A DNA stretch of 64,000 bases from Albugo candida (taxonomy: Eukaryota > Oomycota > Peronosporomycetes > Albuginales > Albuginaceae), in the NCBI GenBank assembly GCA_905220665.1, contig CAJNAR010000153.1, positions 248,001 through 312,000 on the forward strand, in the 5' to 3' direction. Position 1 is the stretch's first letter. Every line of letters starts with the position of its first letter. This document shows positions 1 to 10,804 of the stretch, piece after piece. The notes beneath the pieces were generated by a model that was given only the letters and a program-made list of their open reading frames with translations, was not told the DNA's origin and searched no databases. The translations under genes were made by a program, and so were the position numbers.

Positions 1-328
1 AATACATGGAAATCGAGCGTTATGAAGAGGCTCTTTTTTTTCTGCAAAGCTTATCGTTTCATCTATCACTGACATGACCGTCTGGATTTAGTGCCACACC
101 AATTTTCGTAATTTCCAGCTCCGAAATCGCTTATGTTGCATGAACGTGTCTCTAAGAATGTTGCACCAGTTGCCATGACGGCATTGGAGTGTTAGCCTAT
201 AATACAAGACCCAAATGAGCATACGAAAGTAGATCTTCTGGAACGCGGCAAATCAACAAGTATCTGGAGTGAGCATCATCCTTTGCATCGCATAAATTAT
301 ATGGCTTACAAATTTCTTCCGACAGATT
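1..328. other. Upstream non-coding stretch
   Basis: No reading frame with coding character or splice-site pattern is visible here. It probably holds the promoter and 5' UTR of the following Bre1-like gene and the end of an unseen gene to the left. Confidence 0.5.
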
Positions 329-3300
329 ATGAATACCGAATTCGGTTCGAGCGATGAATCAATTCTTGCGGATCAAAAACGTAAACGATTGGATGAAAAC
401 ATTTCCAATTCTAGCAGTTCGATCTCGGCTTCCTCCACTCTCATGCAGCATCATTCGGCCGTTAAGAAAATGAAGCTGGACGACCGAATATTGACCTGTA
501 AACAAGTGAGTTCTCTTCACCAAGGAATTCGGTCTGGTCAACAATAAGATAGTAATTTGTGTGGTCCTTTTCATGTAGGCAGATCCTCATTCCCTGGACG
601 CAATTAAAGGTCAGAATTCAGCGATGACGCTCGAACTTCGAGAGAAAAATCGCAGAATACAAGTTTTGAGTACATCCCTCAAAGAAAATTTTCAAAAGAG
701 GATCCTTGCAGAGAGTGTCTTGCAATGGATTCAACGTCAGTGGCTGAGACTTGTCGATGATCTTCAGACGGTTTATGAATGTTCACAAGGTCAAGTCAGA
801 GATAAGATAGAGAAAGATGGAAACAAGGTTTTGGAAAACGTAAACCGGATCAACGTTCTCGATTCACCTGATGCTTTCGGTCTATGGGAGGACAAGAGCC
901 GGCGCTTAGAACTGGAATTCCCAGAGTGGTCCACCTGTATAGGACTGAGCGAACAAGCAATAGATGACATATCAGAAAAATGGTGTAAAAAATTACCACC
1001 AAGTACTTCTGAGAACGCAATCCAAGCCTGGACAGAGAAAGCGAGGAATCAAAGCAAAGATTTATTACGAAACATATTATCTACAACTATGGGATCAGAA
1101 GAGAATATGTTATTAGAGCAAAAACGACAGGCGGTTGCGGAATGTCTATTACATAAGGAGCAAGTACAAGTGGTATGTACTATAAGCAAACACTATTTTC
1201 ACCAAAAATGCTCATACACAATTTCTTAGTGCAAGACGCACATTTCCGAACTGAAAAGGGCTTTAGAGATAAATGAAATTCAAAGACATCAAGCTTGCCG
1301 CGATTATGATCGTCTATGTGCGTACATGGAGGAGATGAAAGAAAAAGAAGCGAGCTCCTGTAGAAGCCAAGAAGGAAACGAAATAGAAAACCCACCCAAT
1401 TCAAGCACTTCCGAAAAAGCAGCTGTAGACGATGAAAAAGAGAAAGAGGCTTCAAGTGAAAACAGTGATCAGATCACGCAAGAATTCCAGAGAAAAATCG
1501 AAGAATTGAATACTGATGTGGCAACCCTCTTGAATAAACTTCGTATTGAAAGGTTAAACGTTGCCGAACTGAAGAAACAACTTGAACAAGCAAGCGTGAC
1601 CAAAGAACTGGTACTGATTTAGCTCCACGGAAAATATGTCGTGCAGTGAAATAATGGACAAGTAACACTTTGTAGATAAGCACAGCAGAAGCATCGATGA
1701 AAGAGGAATTGGAAGCACAAATCCAACGTCTCAGTGCTGAAAAAACGCATTTAAATGACGAATTTGTGAAAATTCGTCATAAAACAAGTGACATTGAATC
1801 TCATATTCATGAGAAATGGAAGAAAAAGATATGCAAAATACAGGCAGAGATGACCAAATTGAAAGGACAGGTGGATGAGGTCAACATAAAGAATGCCTCA
1901 CTGCGAGAAAAGCTGTCTTCCTGTTTGTCATATCGAGATCAGGTACGGTTGAAGATGGTATTTTGATCATAGGCAACCTTACTTACGGCTCGATATCAGT
2001 TGAATGAATTGAAGATCCAGCACGAGCAATCGGTTAGAGATGCTGCAAACTTGAAGAGTGAGGTAAGCATCTCAGTCAATCACCTTGGATTCGTAAGGTC
2101 AAATTATGAATACAGAATGAGCGATTGAAGAAGCAGCGAGACGAGACGACGAAAACACTGGATCGTTATCAAATTAATACATCGGACAATGAGGTCGGTG
2201 TCCATTCAGATTGTCGCTACTCTTATTCTTCTCAAATGGCATCATTCGTAGCTTTTGGTTCTGCGAGAGCGATACAGAATATTGGAAGGCACATATGCTG
2301 CACTCCAAGCCGTGAATACGTAAGAAAACGAGATTCCAAAAGTATTGCTGAGTTCCTATGGTCATTTCAGGCAAAGAAACGACGAATCCGTAGCGAATCT
2401 TATAAAGGCGGTACAGGAACTGGAGGCTCAGAATGGAAGATTGTCGAATCAGGAAGTAGCTCTGCGTACAGACATTGAGAGACTCCAAGCAGAATTAAAT
2501 GCGGTCAAGACGAACGAGTCGATTTGTAGAGAAGAGAATGATGCCCTTGTCGTCGAAATCGAGAATATAACTCGGGATTTGGAATCGATGCGTCAATCAC
2601 GAAAAAAACTGGTTCAGCAGGCGGAGGATAAGCGGACTCTGGCAAAAAAATTACAGTCTCAACTATCTAAAGAAGAACAAGCAAAATCACACTGTTTTGA
2701 AGAGCTGACAGCAGTTCGTTTACAAGTATCTTCCTTGACAATGGTTCACAGGCATCAGAAAGCAACTATTGGCACTATCAAAGTAGGAACCACCATTATA
2801 TATTCTCGACCACAATTCTTACATATTGATGCACAGGAAACTCTGGATATGAAAGAAAAGGAGATCAAGGAATTAAAAGAACATATTGAAGCTCTAGAAT
2901 GCGAGAAGGAGGCTGTTATTGCTGATCGACGCAAACGCTTACATGAAAGCGAACTAGCGTTTCGACTTCGAGATGCTGAGATATGCATGCGTGACCAACA
3001 ATTGCAAGAACAAGAACGTCGAGCTTGTGTCAAATGTGAAGAATTCAAGAAGAAAGAACAGCAGTATCTCAAACTGCAGTCCGAACATTCGACCGATGGT
3101 CCCGGTACCATTTCATTCACAGAGTTGGAACGACTGGAATTGAAAGATTTGCAAAAAATCGTCAACTGTTCTGTGTGCCAAGACCGCCAAAAAAGTGTCA
3201 TTATCTCAAAGTGTTATCACATGTTTTGTAAAGAGTGTATTGATAGCAACCTCAAAGCTCGAAATCGCAAGTGTCCAAGCTGCAAGAAGATGTTTGGGCA

Positions 3301-3331
3301 AGATGACGTCAAGAGCGTATGGTTCACTTAA
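329..3331 (+). CDS. BRE1: Bre1-like RING E3 ubiquitin-protein ligase
   Basis: Predicted nuclear E3 of the Bre1/RNF20-RNF40 family, which with a Rad6-type E2 monoubiquitinates histone H2B during transcription (family knowledge). Eight exons fit without a phase conflict: 329-505, 579-1172, 1230-1610, 1676-1942, 2000-2062, 2116-2193, 2252-2319 and 2371-3331, giving about 862 residues. The N-terminus is short, Ser-rich and basic (QKRKRLDE). Almost all of the rest is charged, heptad-like coiled coil. The last ~50 residues form a RING finger (NCSVC, CYHMFCKEC, CPSC) placed at the extreme C-terminus, as in Bre1. Introns are 51-73 nt. A further 54-nt GT-AG segment (2783-2836) has no stop and is a multiple of three; removing it gives about 844 residues and a cleaner coiled coil. 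The first ATG of the open frame was taken as the start. The gene converges on the kinase gene to its right. Confidence 0.85.
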
Positions 3332-3439
3332 GAACACCAGAAAATCCGTATAAAGACAAGAATAAACATATAAAGTTGTTGACATCATATGACTCCAGAC
3401 ATTTATTTACAACACCTTTGATCGAAATTACTCTACGGT

Positions 3440-3607
3440 GACCATAGCTGGCATTTTATATGCCAGACTACGGAGGTCGTAAGTGGAGACTCGGAAACGT
3501 TTCGACCTGAGTTTTGCATCTCGATCGATCGCCATAGATGGCGTTCTCCATGCTAACAAAGGTCGATAAGCCCTGAGGGCGAATAACCAGTGTAGTAACA
3601 CTACACT
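3440..3607. other. Cluster of six short hairpins; possible structured RNA
   Basis: This 170-nt stretch lies between two convergent genes and contains consecutive inverted repeats: CTGGCAT/ATGCCAG (3448-3454 with 3460-3466, loop of 5), an outer GTGGAGA/TCTCCAT pair (3483-3489 with 3545-3551) enclosing GAAACGTTTC (3494-3503) and CGCCAT/ATGGCG (3530-3535 with 3538-3543), then GCCCT/AGGGC (3570-3574 with 3576-3580) and AGTGTAGT/ACTACACT (3589-3596 with 3600-3607, loop AAC). No protein-coding frame runs through it. It matches none of the snRNA, RNase P, SRP or tRNA signatures looked for by eye. Confidence 0.45.
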
Positions 3608-3709
3608 ATCGCCGAAATACTTCGTCTCGTCTTTGATTCAATAAAACTTTGCAATGTGAATGATCTATCAAACTTCAACTTCTAATTTGGTGTCCTCTAC
3701 CACAATACT

Positions 3710-5664
3710 TCAGTTTGCGGTTTGTGCGTGTATCAATTCCAAAATCTGCTCAAATGTGGGTCGTTTGTCTGGAATTGAATTCCAACACGAAATCATCAAC
3801 TGCTTGAACAGCGGTGGACAGTACGGTGGGATACTTGGACGCAGGTTGTTATTCAAGACACCTAAAGCCGCTTGAATTTGGCACAATCCTTCATACGGGC
3901 AAGCTCCTGTCATAATCTCCCAGCACACAATGGCGTAAGAAAAAACATCGGCTTTCTCCGTGTACTTTTCGGCTGCAAGTATCTCTGGTGCCATCCATTG
4001 TGTCGTGCCACAATTCCCAGTCATAGTCTGGAAATGAGCCCGTACGCGTGCTAATCCAAAATCGGATATCTTAATTGTGTACGAGCCATCGACTAACAAG
4101 TTTGGGCTTTTCAAATCTCGATGCAGGATTGGAGGCTGAAACGAGTGCAGGTAATTCATTCCCAATGCTATATCACGCGCGATACTGTGCAGTCAAGTAA
4201 TAAACGACTTAGAAAAGCTGTAATGAAAGGACTGGGGACATCCTACCTTATTTGCTTCGGATAATCGATCGTCACTTCTTCTCGCAACACGTTCCATAAA
4301 GATCCTTTCGGTAGATATTCAATCACAAGACAACGAGTCGGAGGATTCAGGCATGCTCCCATCAGTAAGCATATATTGGGATGTCTATCACATCATTGAT
4401 GCATATTCGGGATGAAAAACGGATAACGGACACAATCAATAGCTTGGACGCACCTTAAAATACTCATAAGCTCCACTTCTGTCTCAAATTCTTCCAGTAT
4501 ATCTGCTGTAAGATGCTGACAAACCAGTACTTTTACGGCCACAGTGGTTCCTCGCCAGGTTGCACGATGTACCGTGCCAAATGCACCTTGTCCTATCATC
4601 TCGCCAAAGCTGAGTTCACTATATTCGATATGTAGGCTATTTCGCTGACATTCGGGAGGCACTTTATCTTGCTTCCTCGCCTTTGGTGCACCATGACGAG
4701 GTTTCTCAATGTAGCGTGCTACTTTGTATTCATCAACTGAAGGTGCCGAGCTCCGAACGTACATTGGAGAGTGTAAAAAGAGAGGAATTCGAGCTTTCCG
4801 CGCAACCTCAAGCTGCATCTGTGCCGGTGGAGGAACAATAACTTTTTGAAATGGGCGTTCAGGTGGTGCTTTAAAATTCGTTTCTTTCTTCTCTACCTTG
4901 TCTTCACGCATACTTGCAGGCCCTTGTCGAATCACATCGTGACCGACATTAAAAGGGGGTGCAGGAGGAAAGTTTGTATGAAGATTCCCGTCGTAAGTGT
5001 TTTCTTCACAAGGAGCGTCATCAAGCACACGCAGGTCCGATAATCGGAATCCCATTTCTTCATCAAATCCCATTTCATCCCCATGAAGAGGGAAGGATTC
5101 TGTATGATCTCCTCTCCCGCTGCTTGCCACGCGAATACTTGTTTCGTACAAACTTTCTTCATTTATCATGTCAGACGGGTAATCGTTCGTCTCCAGCAGC
5201 ATTCTGGAATCTTTATCGTCTATCGTATCGCTTTCGTTCATTGTATTGCTCTGTAGTCTTCTCCGCATTGGCTGCTTTGATTGTGTGTATAGTGAAGGGA
5301 GTGCAGTGTTTTTACCATCTTTCAGCTGCCTTAATTGCTGTAATCCAGGAAATCCGTGCTCGTGTGAAGAGCTATCGTCGGACTCCAATACTCTCATTTT
5401 CCGCTGCATATGGTGAGAATGTTTGTCGTCATTTTCCGCGGGAGATCCTGGGCATTTCATGGGAGTTTTCACAGGGTCTAAAAAGGAAATACTTTCCGGC
5501 TCCACAGTAGTACTTTTCCTGCCACGAGCAGTCCGAAACTCTTCTTCTTCTCTCCAGGGAGGATGCTCGCGAATGAACTTTACGTACATGATTATAGATA
5601 GTACAAGAAAGCATAGTGAGCCTGACAGCACAGGGTCCATTTTTGCTTGAAATGAAGTGGGCAT
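3710..5664 (-). CDS. Membrane-anchored TKL-type protein kinase
   Basis: Predicted protein kinase of the tyrosine-kinase-like (Raf/MLK-like) group. Exons on the minus strand are 5664-4454, 4384-4247 and 4184-3710, with matching phases, giving about 607 residues from the ATG at 5664; a second in-frame ATG at 5640 is possible. The open frame extends upstream only through a TTG. Close to the N-terminus is one hydrophobic segment (LSGSLCFLVLSIIMYVKF) followed by basic residues, suggesting a membrane anchor. A ~300-residue low-complexity acidic and Ser-rich linker follows. The C-terminal catalytic domain has the Gly loop GQGAFGTV, the AVKV lysine, HRDLKSPN, DFGLAR and a GTTQWMAPE activation segment, so it should be active. 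HRDLKSPN favours Ser/Thr specificity. No extracellular ligand-binding domain is visible. The substrate is unknown. Confidence 0.85.
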
Positions 5665-5797
5665 TAATGCACATATATTTATAACCTGCAATATTACATA
5701 TGTCGCTGAATTACATCAACAGAAAAATGCATTCCGCATTTCTCTTTTCTTTCATAACCTTTCTTGATAAATATAATGTACTTTCTCCATCATGGCG

Positions 5798-7940
5798 CTA
5801 TTGCGAATCAGATATGCTGAAAATATGCTGGATTGCTGCTTCGAAAGTCGCCACGTAATAGCTAGCTTCGGTCTTCCTCTTATCTGGATCGCAGAGATGA
5901 TTCAAAAGTATGCTTGACATTATCGGCGTTCTCAGTTCACTTTGTACCAAAATGTATGTAAAAATCGCGAGAAGATCATCTCCGCTCAGAACATTTGATT
6001 CAGTGGCAGCGACCTCGCACAAAGTATTTATTGCATTGGGTACATCAATAAGGTCTGATTGTGTGTAAGATTGAAATTCTGTTTCAAATAGATGTCGTTC
6101 CAATTTGTATAAGGAGTGAATGTGGTGAGCAGTAGCCAGCAATTTACGCATTTTGTCCCATACAAGAAAAGCATCATCCATTTCTTTCATCGTTTGGATC
6201 ACTGGCAGCCAGCTGCATATTGCAATTTTATCGACAGAGATACCGTAGAAAGTCTGTGGCATCCCGCGTAGCGTTTCAATTCGTGCCTGTAATTCCCGTT
6301 CTTTATAGCCCAATCTTGATTCCAATGAAGCTTTTAGAGCATCAAGGACTGGAGTGCACAAACGCTCTTCGATTTCGTAGCGAACGGCATCAGTGATGCA
6401 TTTTTGCAATCTTTCATTCATTACGTTGTCGCGACGCTGACGCTCTTGAAAACCTTCGTTACCACGCCATTTCCCGTCTTCCGATGCGAATGGGAAGGCT
6501 AAAAGATGACGAGCATAATGCATGAGTTCCTCAAAACGGCATTCCAGCATGTAATCCTGCATCTCGTCAAGCATGTTGCCTAGTGAATCAAGCCAATTCA
6601 TCACATTATCCTTCTCACTGAATTGATTATCGAATCGTTCCAAATACCGGTCGCAGGCTTTACCTTCGTGAGTCATAAAATCGTGAAGGATGTGATGGAC
6701 ATACACTCGAAGCTGTCTTGAGAATGGCTGGCTCCGATTCAGCGACAAGACATTCGTGGACGGAACCTGTAGAAAGCTTTGTATCTTCCAGTAATACGAA
6801 CCAATCGTGGACGTCAGAGGCTGTGCAACTAATGCGGTGATAGTTCTCAGAAATTTCTCCACCCATGTTCTCTGATCCATCCCATCCTTTGTCTTTCGAA
6901 TGAATCTACCCTGTGTAGGGAAGTTGGGCCCCCGTACGAAGTCACTGCTATTCCTGAGCTGCTTATATGATAAACCTAAGCTATGCCTGTCCATAACATA
7001 CAACACAATACCTCTTTCCAGAGCCGATATATATCCTTTTGCGTTTTCTTCGTAAACCAAACGACCCCAGTTTGCACGTCAGCTACTCTGAGCACATAAC
7101 TGATTTGCTACATATGGTCATTAGCAAGATTGATAGCGATTGAATTGTAGCAGGAAGTACAGTTGTTTTTGTCCATCTTGTTCGACGGCAGTATTCATCC
7201 ACGATTCGAAGTGCTAGAGCAGGCCGATAGCCTGATAGAGACGTGATTATTGTGCCAACACATTCGTCAATTACTACCCTGACCTTTGCTCTGTGTGACC
7301 AGAAGATTCCATTCGTAGGCAGAGATACTTTCAACAGCCGATGTTACTAAACACTATGAGGATACAATTTGAAATGTGAGGAAAGCAAGCAAATCATTGA
7401 GTACTGACCACTGACCATCTCAAGAACAGAAGAGAGCTGCAAAACTAGTCGATTTAATCTTCCTAATTCCTTCCCAGATATCGTTCGCTTACGATAAAGC
7501 TCTATGGCTCGAGCTAGTAATTCGAGTGCCATATTAGATTGCCGGACAGGAACACAAGTATCTATATGGATGCCCTACAAAATACGCAGCGTCACGATCG
7601 ATGCTTGTATTTTAAAGCTGATAAACATAGGTTTACCTTATTTGCGTCAAAGCTGCCAATTTCTTTGGGACGTAATGTACTCGATCGTATATCTGATAGT
7701 CGAGATTTTGGGTCATGGAATGATGCTATTCCGCAAGATTCTGGGTTTACTTGATCCGTTTTTCCGTGATAAGCATGCTGAAGCGGTGTCATCATAGCTT
7801 CAAATGGAGTCGTGAGCTTGTCTCCATCATCTGCACATTATCCGTATTATATATTGGAATAAAGGAGGCCAGCCAATCGATCACTTACGATCGTTCTCTC
7901 GGCACAATATGTCTCTTGCAGGTATGCAATCAGGTTTCAT
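5798..7940 (-). CDS. VPS9-domain protein (putative Rab5-family GEF)
   Basis: The C-terminal ~60 residues (SGDDLLAIFTYILVQSEL ... EASYYVATFEAA) match the VPS9 domain, which activates Rab5-type GTPases on endosomes. The preceding helical region is typical of the Vps9 helical bundle. Seven exons close with consistent phases: 7940-7889, 7830-7637, 7574-7416, 7353-7284, 7231-7161, 7082-7012 and 6953-5798, giving about 590 residues. Introns are 52-78 nt. The exon at 7082-7012 is the weakest: another frame also stays open from about 7074 into the last exon, but it has no usable acceptor because a TGA precedes it. A PH-like segment before the helical region is possible but not clear. The partner Rab and the upstream regulator cannot be read from the sequence. 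Confidence 0.75.
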
Positions 7941-8278
7941 AGGAACAACACAAGTCGAAAGAATAGGCACAATACGAATTGCAAATTAAATTAAGCGTCG
8001 ATCACCTCCGTGCTGATACTTTTCGTCGTGACGATCAGGTTTTGTTGATCGTGAGCTTTACAAACGATTAGACAAACGATAAATTACTCGAGTGTTCCAA
8101 ATTCTTATAGTGGAACAGCTGTTAATACACAACCCAAAGAATTTTTCCCTCGAGATACTCGTGTCAAATGTGCTCAATAAGTCCTCTTCTAGAAAAATAT
8201 CGAGGTGATGAAGTCAGTACACCGATAAATCGGTTTATGCCGTTGTATCCGATGAAGGGTGAGCCAATGTGTCCTTAT
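7941..8278. other. Intergenic, nothing recognised
   Basis: Gap between the 5' end of the VPS9 gene and the 3' end of the RWDD2-like gene, both on the minus strand. It should contain the VPS9 gene promoter. No motif stands out. Confidence 0.5.
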
Positions 8279-9319
8279 TTACTTGTTTCTGCCAATATCG
8301 CTGCCATCGTTTATTTGTTGGAGATCGGAGATGCCCATTTGAGGTGTGACGTTGTAAATTTTCATAGTTGTTAGAAAAAGATCTTTTAGCCCAGCATCTG
8401 TGCATATTTGAGCTAAGGTTGATATGCCGTCCATCGGTAGCTCTTTGAAGGATTGCTTGAACTTCCTCATCCGACATAAAATTGCATCAGCGTCATTAAA
8501 GTCGCCGTCATCTCCTTTATATAATTCAGCGCCATGTGGAGAACTGAGCTCGACTTGTTCTCCGCGTACAACCATTTGCTTCCAGCGAAGCCTTTGTACC
8601 ATTCTCACATACTCCTGCACATTCTGCTCACATCCTTCGACAATAACGATTCCGGGCCATCCAATCTTACTATATCCTCCCAGACGAAGCTCCTTGGCCC
8701 AATTGACTAGTGCATGTCGTTTGGATTCCGCTGCAATATGATGGAAGTAAATCGCGCGTCGCCCTAAGATTGGTTCCCCTCTTCTTGTCATTGTTTGGCA
8801 TCTCGTGTCTCGGTGTCTTATCATGTTTGTACGCATGAGATCTTTCGATTGCCGTTTCATTCTCAAATCAGCATGAGCTTTCTCAAGAATACTACACATA
8901 CTCTGATAAAGATCTAGCACCACAACTTTCCCAACCGCATTCGTGGCTACTTGTTTGAGCTCTTCTCGCAAGGCTTCAATCCAGACTCGAGGTAAGGGCG
9001 GATGATATACTTCAAAGCGGACCGATTCTTCTGGATACTTTTGTGGATATTCCAGTCTGAGAATTGGAATACTTCCTTCGTATTCCATATCCTGAATTAA
9101 GATTGCATGAGCGGTTGGTCCTTATCAGTCCAACAAGCTGGACGAGAGCTAACAAACCTTGCAATGAACAGCAAATCGGAAGTTGTCACGACTTTGCTGG
9201 TGAGTTTCAACGTCGCTCAATAGATTTAGATCTTCTTCATCGAATTCTAGCTCTGTAGAGCGGTCAAACATACTCTGCAGAACTAAGAGCTCTTCATATT
9301 GTGACCTGAGATGTTCCAT
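8279..9319 (-). CDS. RWDD2-like protein (RWD plus DUF1115)
   Basis: Two exons, 9319-9158 and 9091-8279, joined by a 66-nt intron with phase 0 on both sides, encode 324 residues. The start ATG opens into QYEELLVLQSMF, the typical first helix of an RWD domain. The RWD strand pattern continues across the intron (FRFAVHC, then IPILRLEYPQKYPEE with the YP turn). The C-terminal half (FHHIAAESKRHALVNWAKEL, GYSKIGWPGIVIVEG) matches DUF1115, the module that follows RWD in animal RWDD2A/B and fungal homologues. Its biochemical role is not established. The length fits the family. Confidence 0.8.
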
Positions 9320-9867
9320 TTTCGATACGTTTTGGTTGGTAGAAATACCAGCAATGAAGCAATCCAGAATTGTGTGTCGTCAGGTCATTCATTTTGTGCA
9401 CGTAGCTGCTCGTGATGCTTTATTTTCGCCAACATGGTGATCAAAATAAGACTACTCACATCTGGCTGTCAATGCTCGATTCATTGTACCCTTGTCGCAT
9501 CGCATTTGACGAGCCGTGAGCTCCTCTATTTTGGCGCATACACAAGGTTGCCTGTGCGCTTTTAGTAAAAACAGTCAAAAATCCGGGGAATTGCAAAAGC
9601 TCATGGCATTGAATAACGAGCTAGATACAGGTTATATGTATATTTGCTGCCGGCGACACCAATGTATCATGAGATTACTGTAAAGATTTATCCATTGAAG
9701 TATGTCTGACTTCGTAGTGGCAGTATCTGTAGCATAGGCGAATGCGAGCATACAAAATGATGTGTGATTGCAAGATATAATAACACGATGGAGTTGTGAC
9801 AAGCTTCTGTATTCAATAACAAAATCTCAAACGTTCCGCTGGTTCATCAAGCTCCCCGCTAGCTACA
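9320..9867. other. Intergenic, nothing recognised
   Basis: About 550 bp between two minus-strand genes. It holds the presumed promoter of the RWDD2-like gene and the 3' UTR of eL28. No open frame, repeat or RNA gene was identified. Confidence 0.5.
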
Positions 9868-10346
9868 TTATGCGCCAAGACGACGGCTTCGGATCTTTTT
9901 TGGTTGAAGAACACCTGAGTTGTAAATATCGTAACGTTAGCAATTGCTTATTAGAGCTGTAGCGATCTCGTACCTTTCTCCACTTTGGAAACTGTGCTCA
10001 AACGTGACAAACGAGCGAGTGCTGCTCTCTTCAAATCACGTCTGTAGAAATTACGCGAGATGTTGCCGCGAATTGTGTCGCCACAAGCACGTGCTCCTTT
10101 GCGCAACGGAATCACATTCACGTTTTTAAGCGGTTTCCGAGTTGCCTTAACTTTCTTCAATGACAAAGAAATTTTCTGATCTTTCAAAGAAATATCGACA
10201 GCCTTATTGCCAGCGAGTCCGGAATACTTTCGGCAGTTGCGGTTCATTAAGTTGAATTTTTCTTTGGCAAATTCGTTTCCATTCCTTCTGATCAGAAATG
10301 ACGACGTGTTCTTAGTCAGTAGCCAGGTAAGGGAATCGTTTGACAT
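9868..10346 (-). CDS. RPL28: 60S ribosomal protein eL28
   Basis: Structural protein of the large cytosolic ribosomal subunit. Exon 1 is 10346-9974 and exon 2 is 9914-9868. The 59-nt intron splits a Gly codon and gives 139 residues, close to the 137 of the human protein. The family pattern is clear at the N-terminus (SNDSLTWLLTKNTSSFLIRR, then FNLMNRNCRKYSGLAGNKAV), followed by a very basic centre and tail (QPKKIRSRRLGA). Without splicing the frame would instead read into a short aberrant tail (TRSLQL). A GTGAG donor-like site upstream of the ATG, near 10400, suggests a possible 5' UTR intron, common in ribosomal protein genes. Confidence 0.88.
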
Positions 10347-10804
10347 CTTATTATACAAAAGGTCAATAAAAATGCGGCGTGCACTACTGCATCAATGCTC
10401 ACCTTTTTAAGCTTGTTCGCGGCCAATCAATTAGTCTATTTTCGACAATTTCGACTGTTATTGTACCCGTTAGGTTAGTGTTTCTTAACAGAGAACTCAA
10501 TGTCGACCATCATTCGGCATCTCAGCAAACTTGGAAACATTCAACACTGTTTCGACATGTGCATCTTGATTTTGCACGTTACTTTCGGTGGCTTTCTTGG
10601 TCTATATGTACTCGAGCCTATCTTCATAAGCTCAATAGTACAGGCAATGTGATTATTTAAGGCAAAGCCCATTGAGCGTGTACTTCAAGATTAGACCACA
10701 CATATAGGACTATTAGCTTCTACCGATACTACAACTCTTCACGAACCAGAAGAGAGGAGTAAACAGCGTGAAAAAAAGATACTCAGCCTCATACTCAAAT
10801 TTGG
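10347..10804. other. Intergenic; promoter/5' UTR of eL28
   Basis: About 460 bp between the eL28 start and the stop of the FYVE protease gene. A donor-like GTGAGCATTG near 10400 on the minus strand could begin a 5' UTR intron ending just before the eL28 ATG. Nothing else is recognisable. Confidence 0.4.

Noticed and set aside
1943..1972. 30-nt intron in the Bre1-like gene
   Set aside because: Using the later acceptor at 1999 gives a 57-nt intron in the same phase, which fits the size of the other introns.
7012..7082. Alternative open frame through this part of the VPS9 gene
   Set aside because: That frame is preceded by a TGA with no AG acceptor between it and the open stretch, whereas the chosen exon closes all phases.
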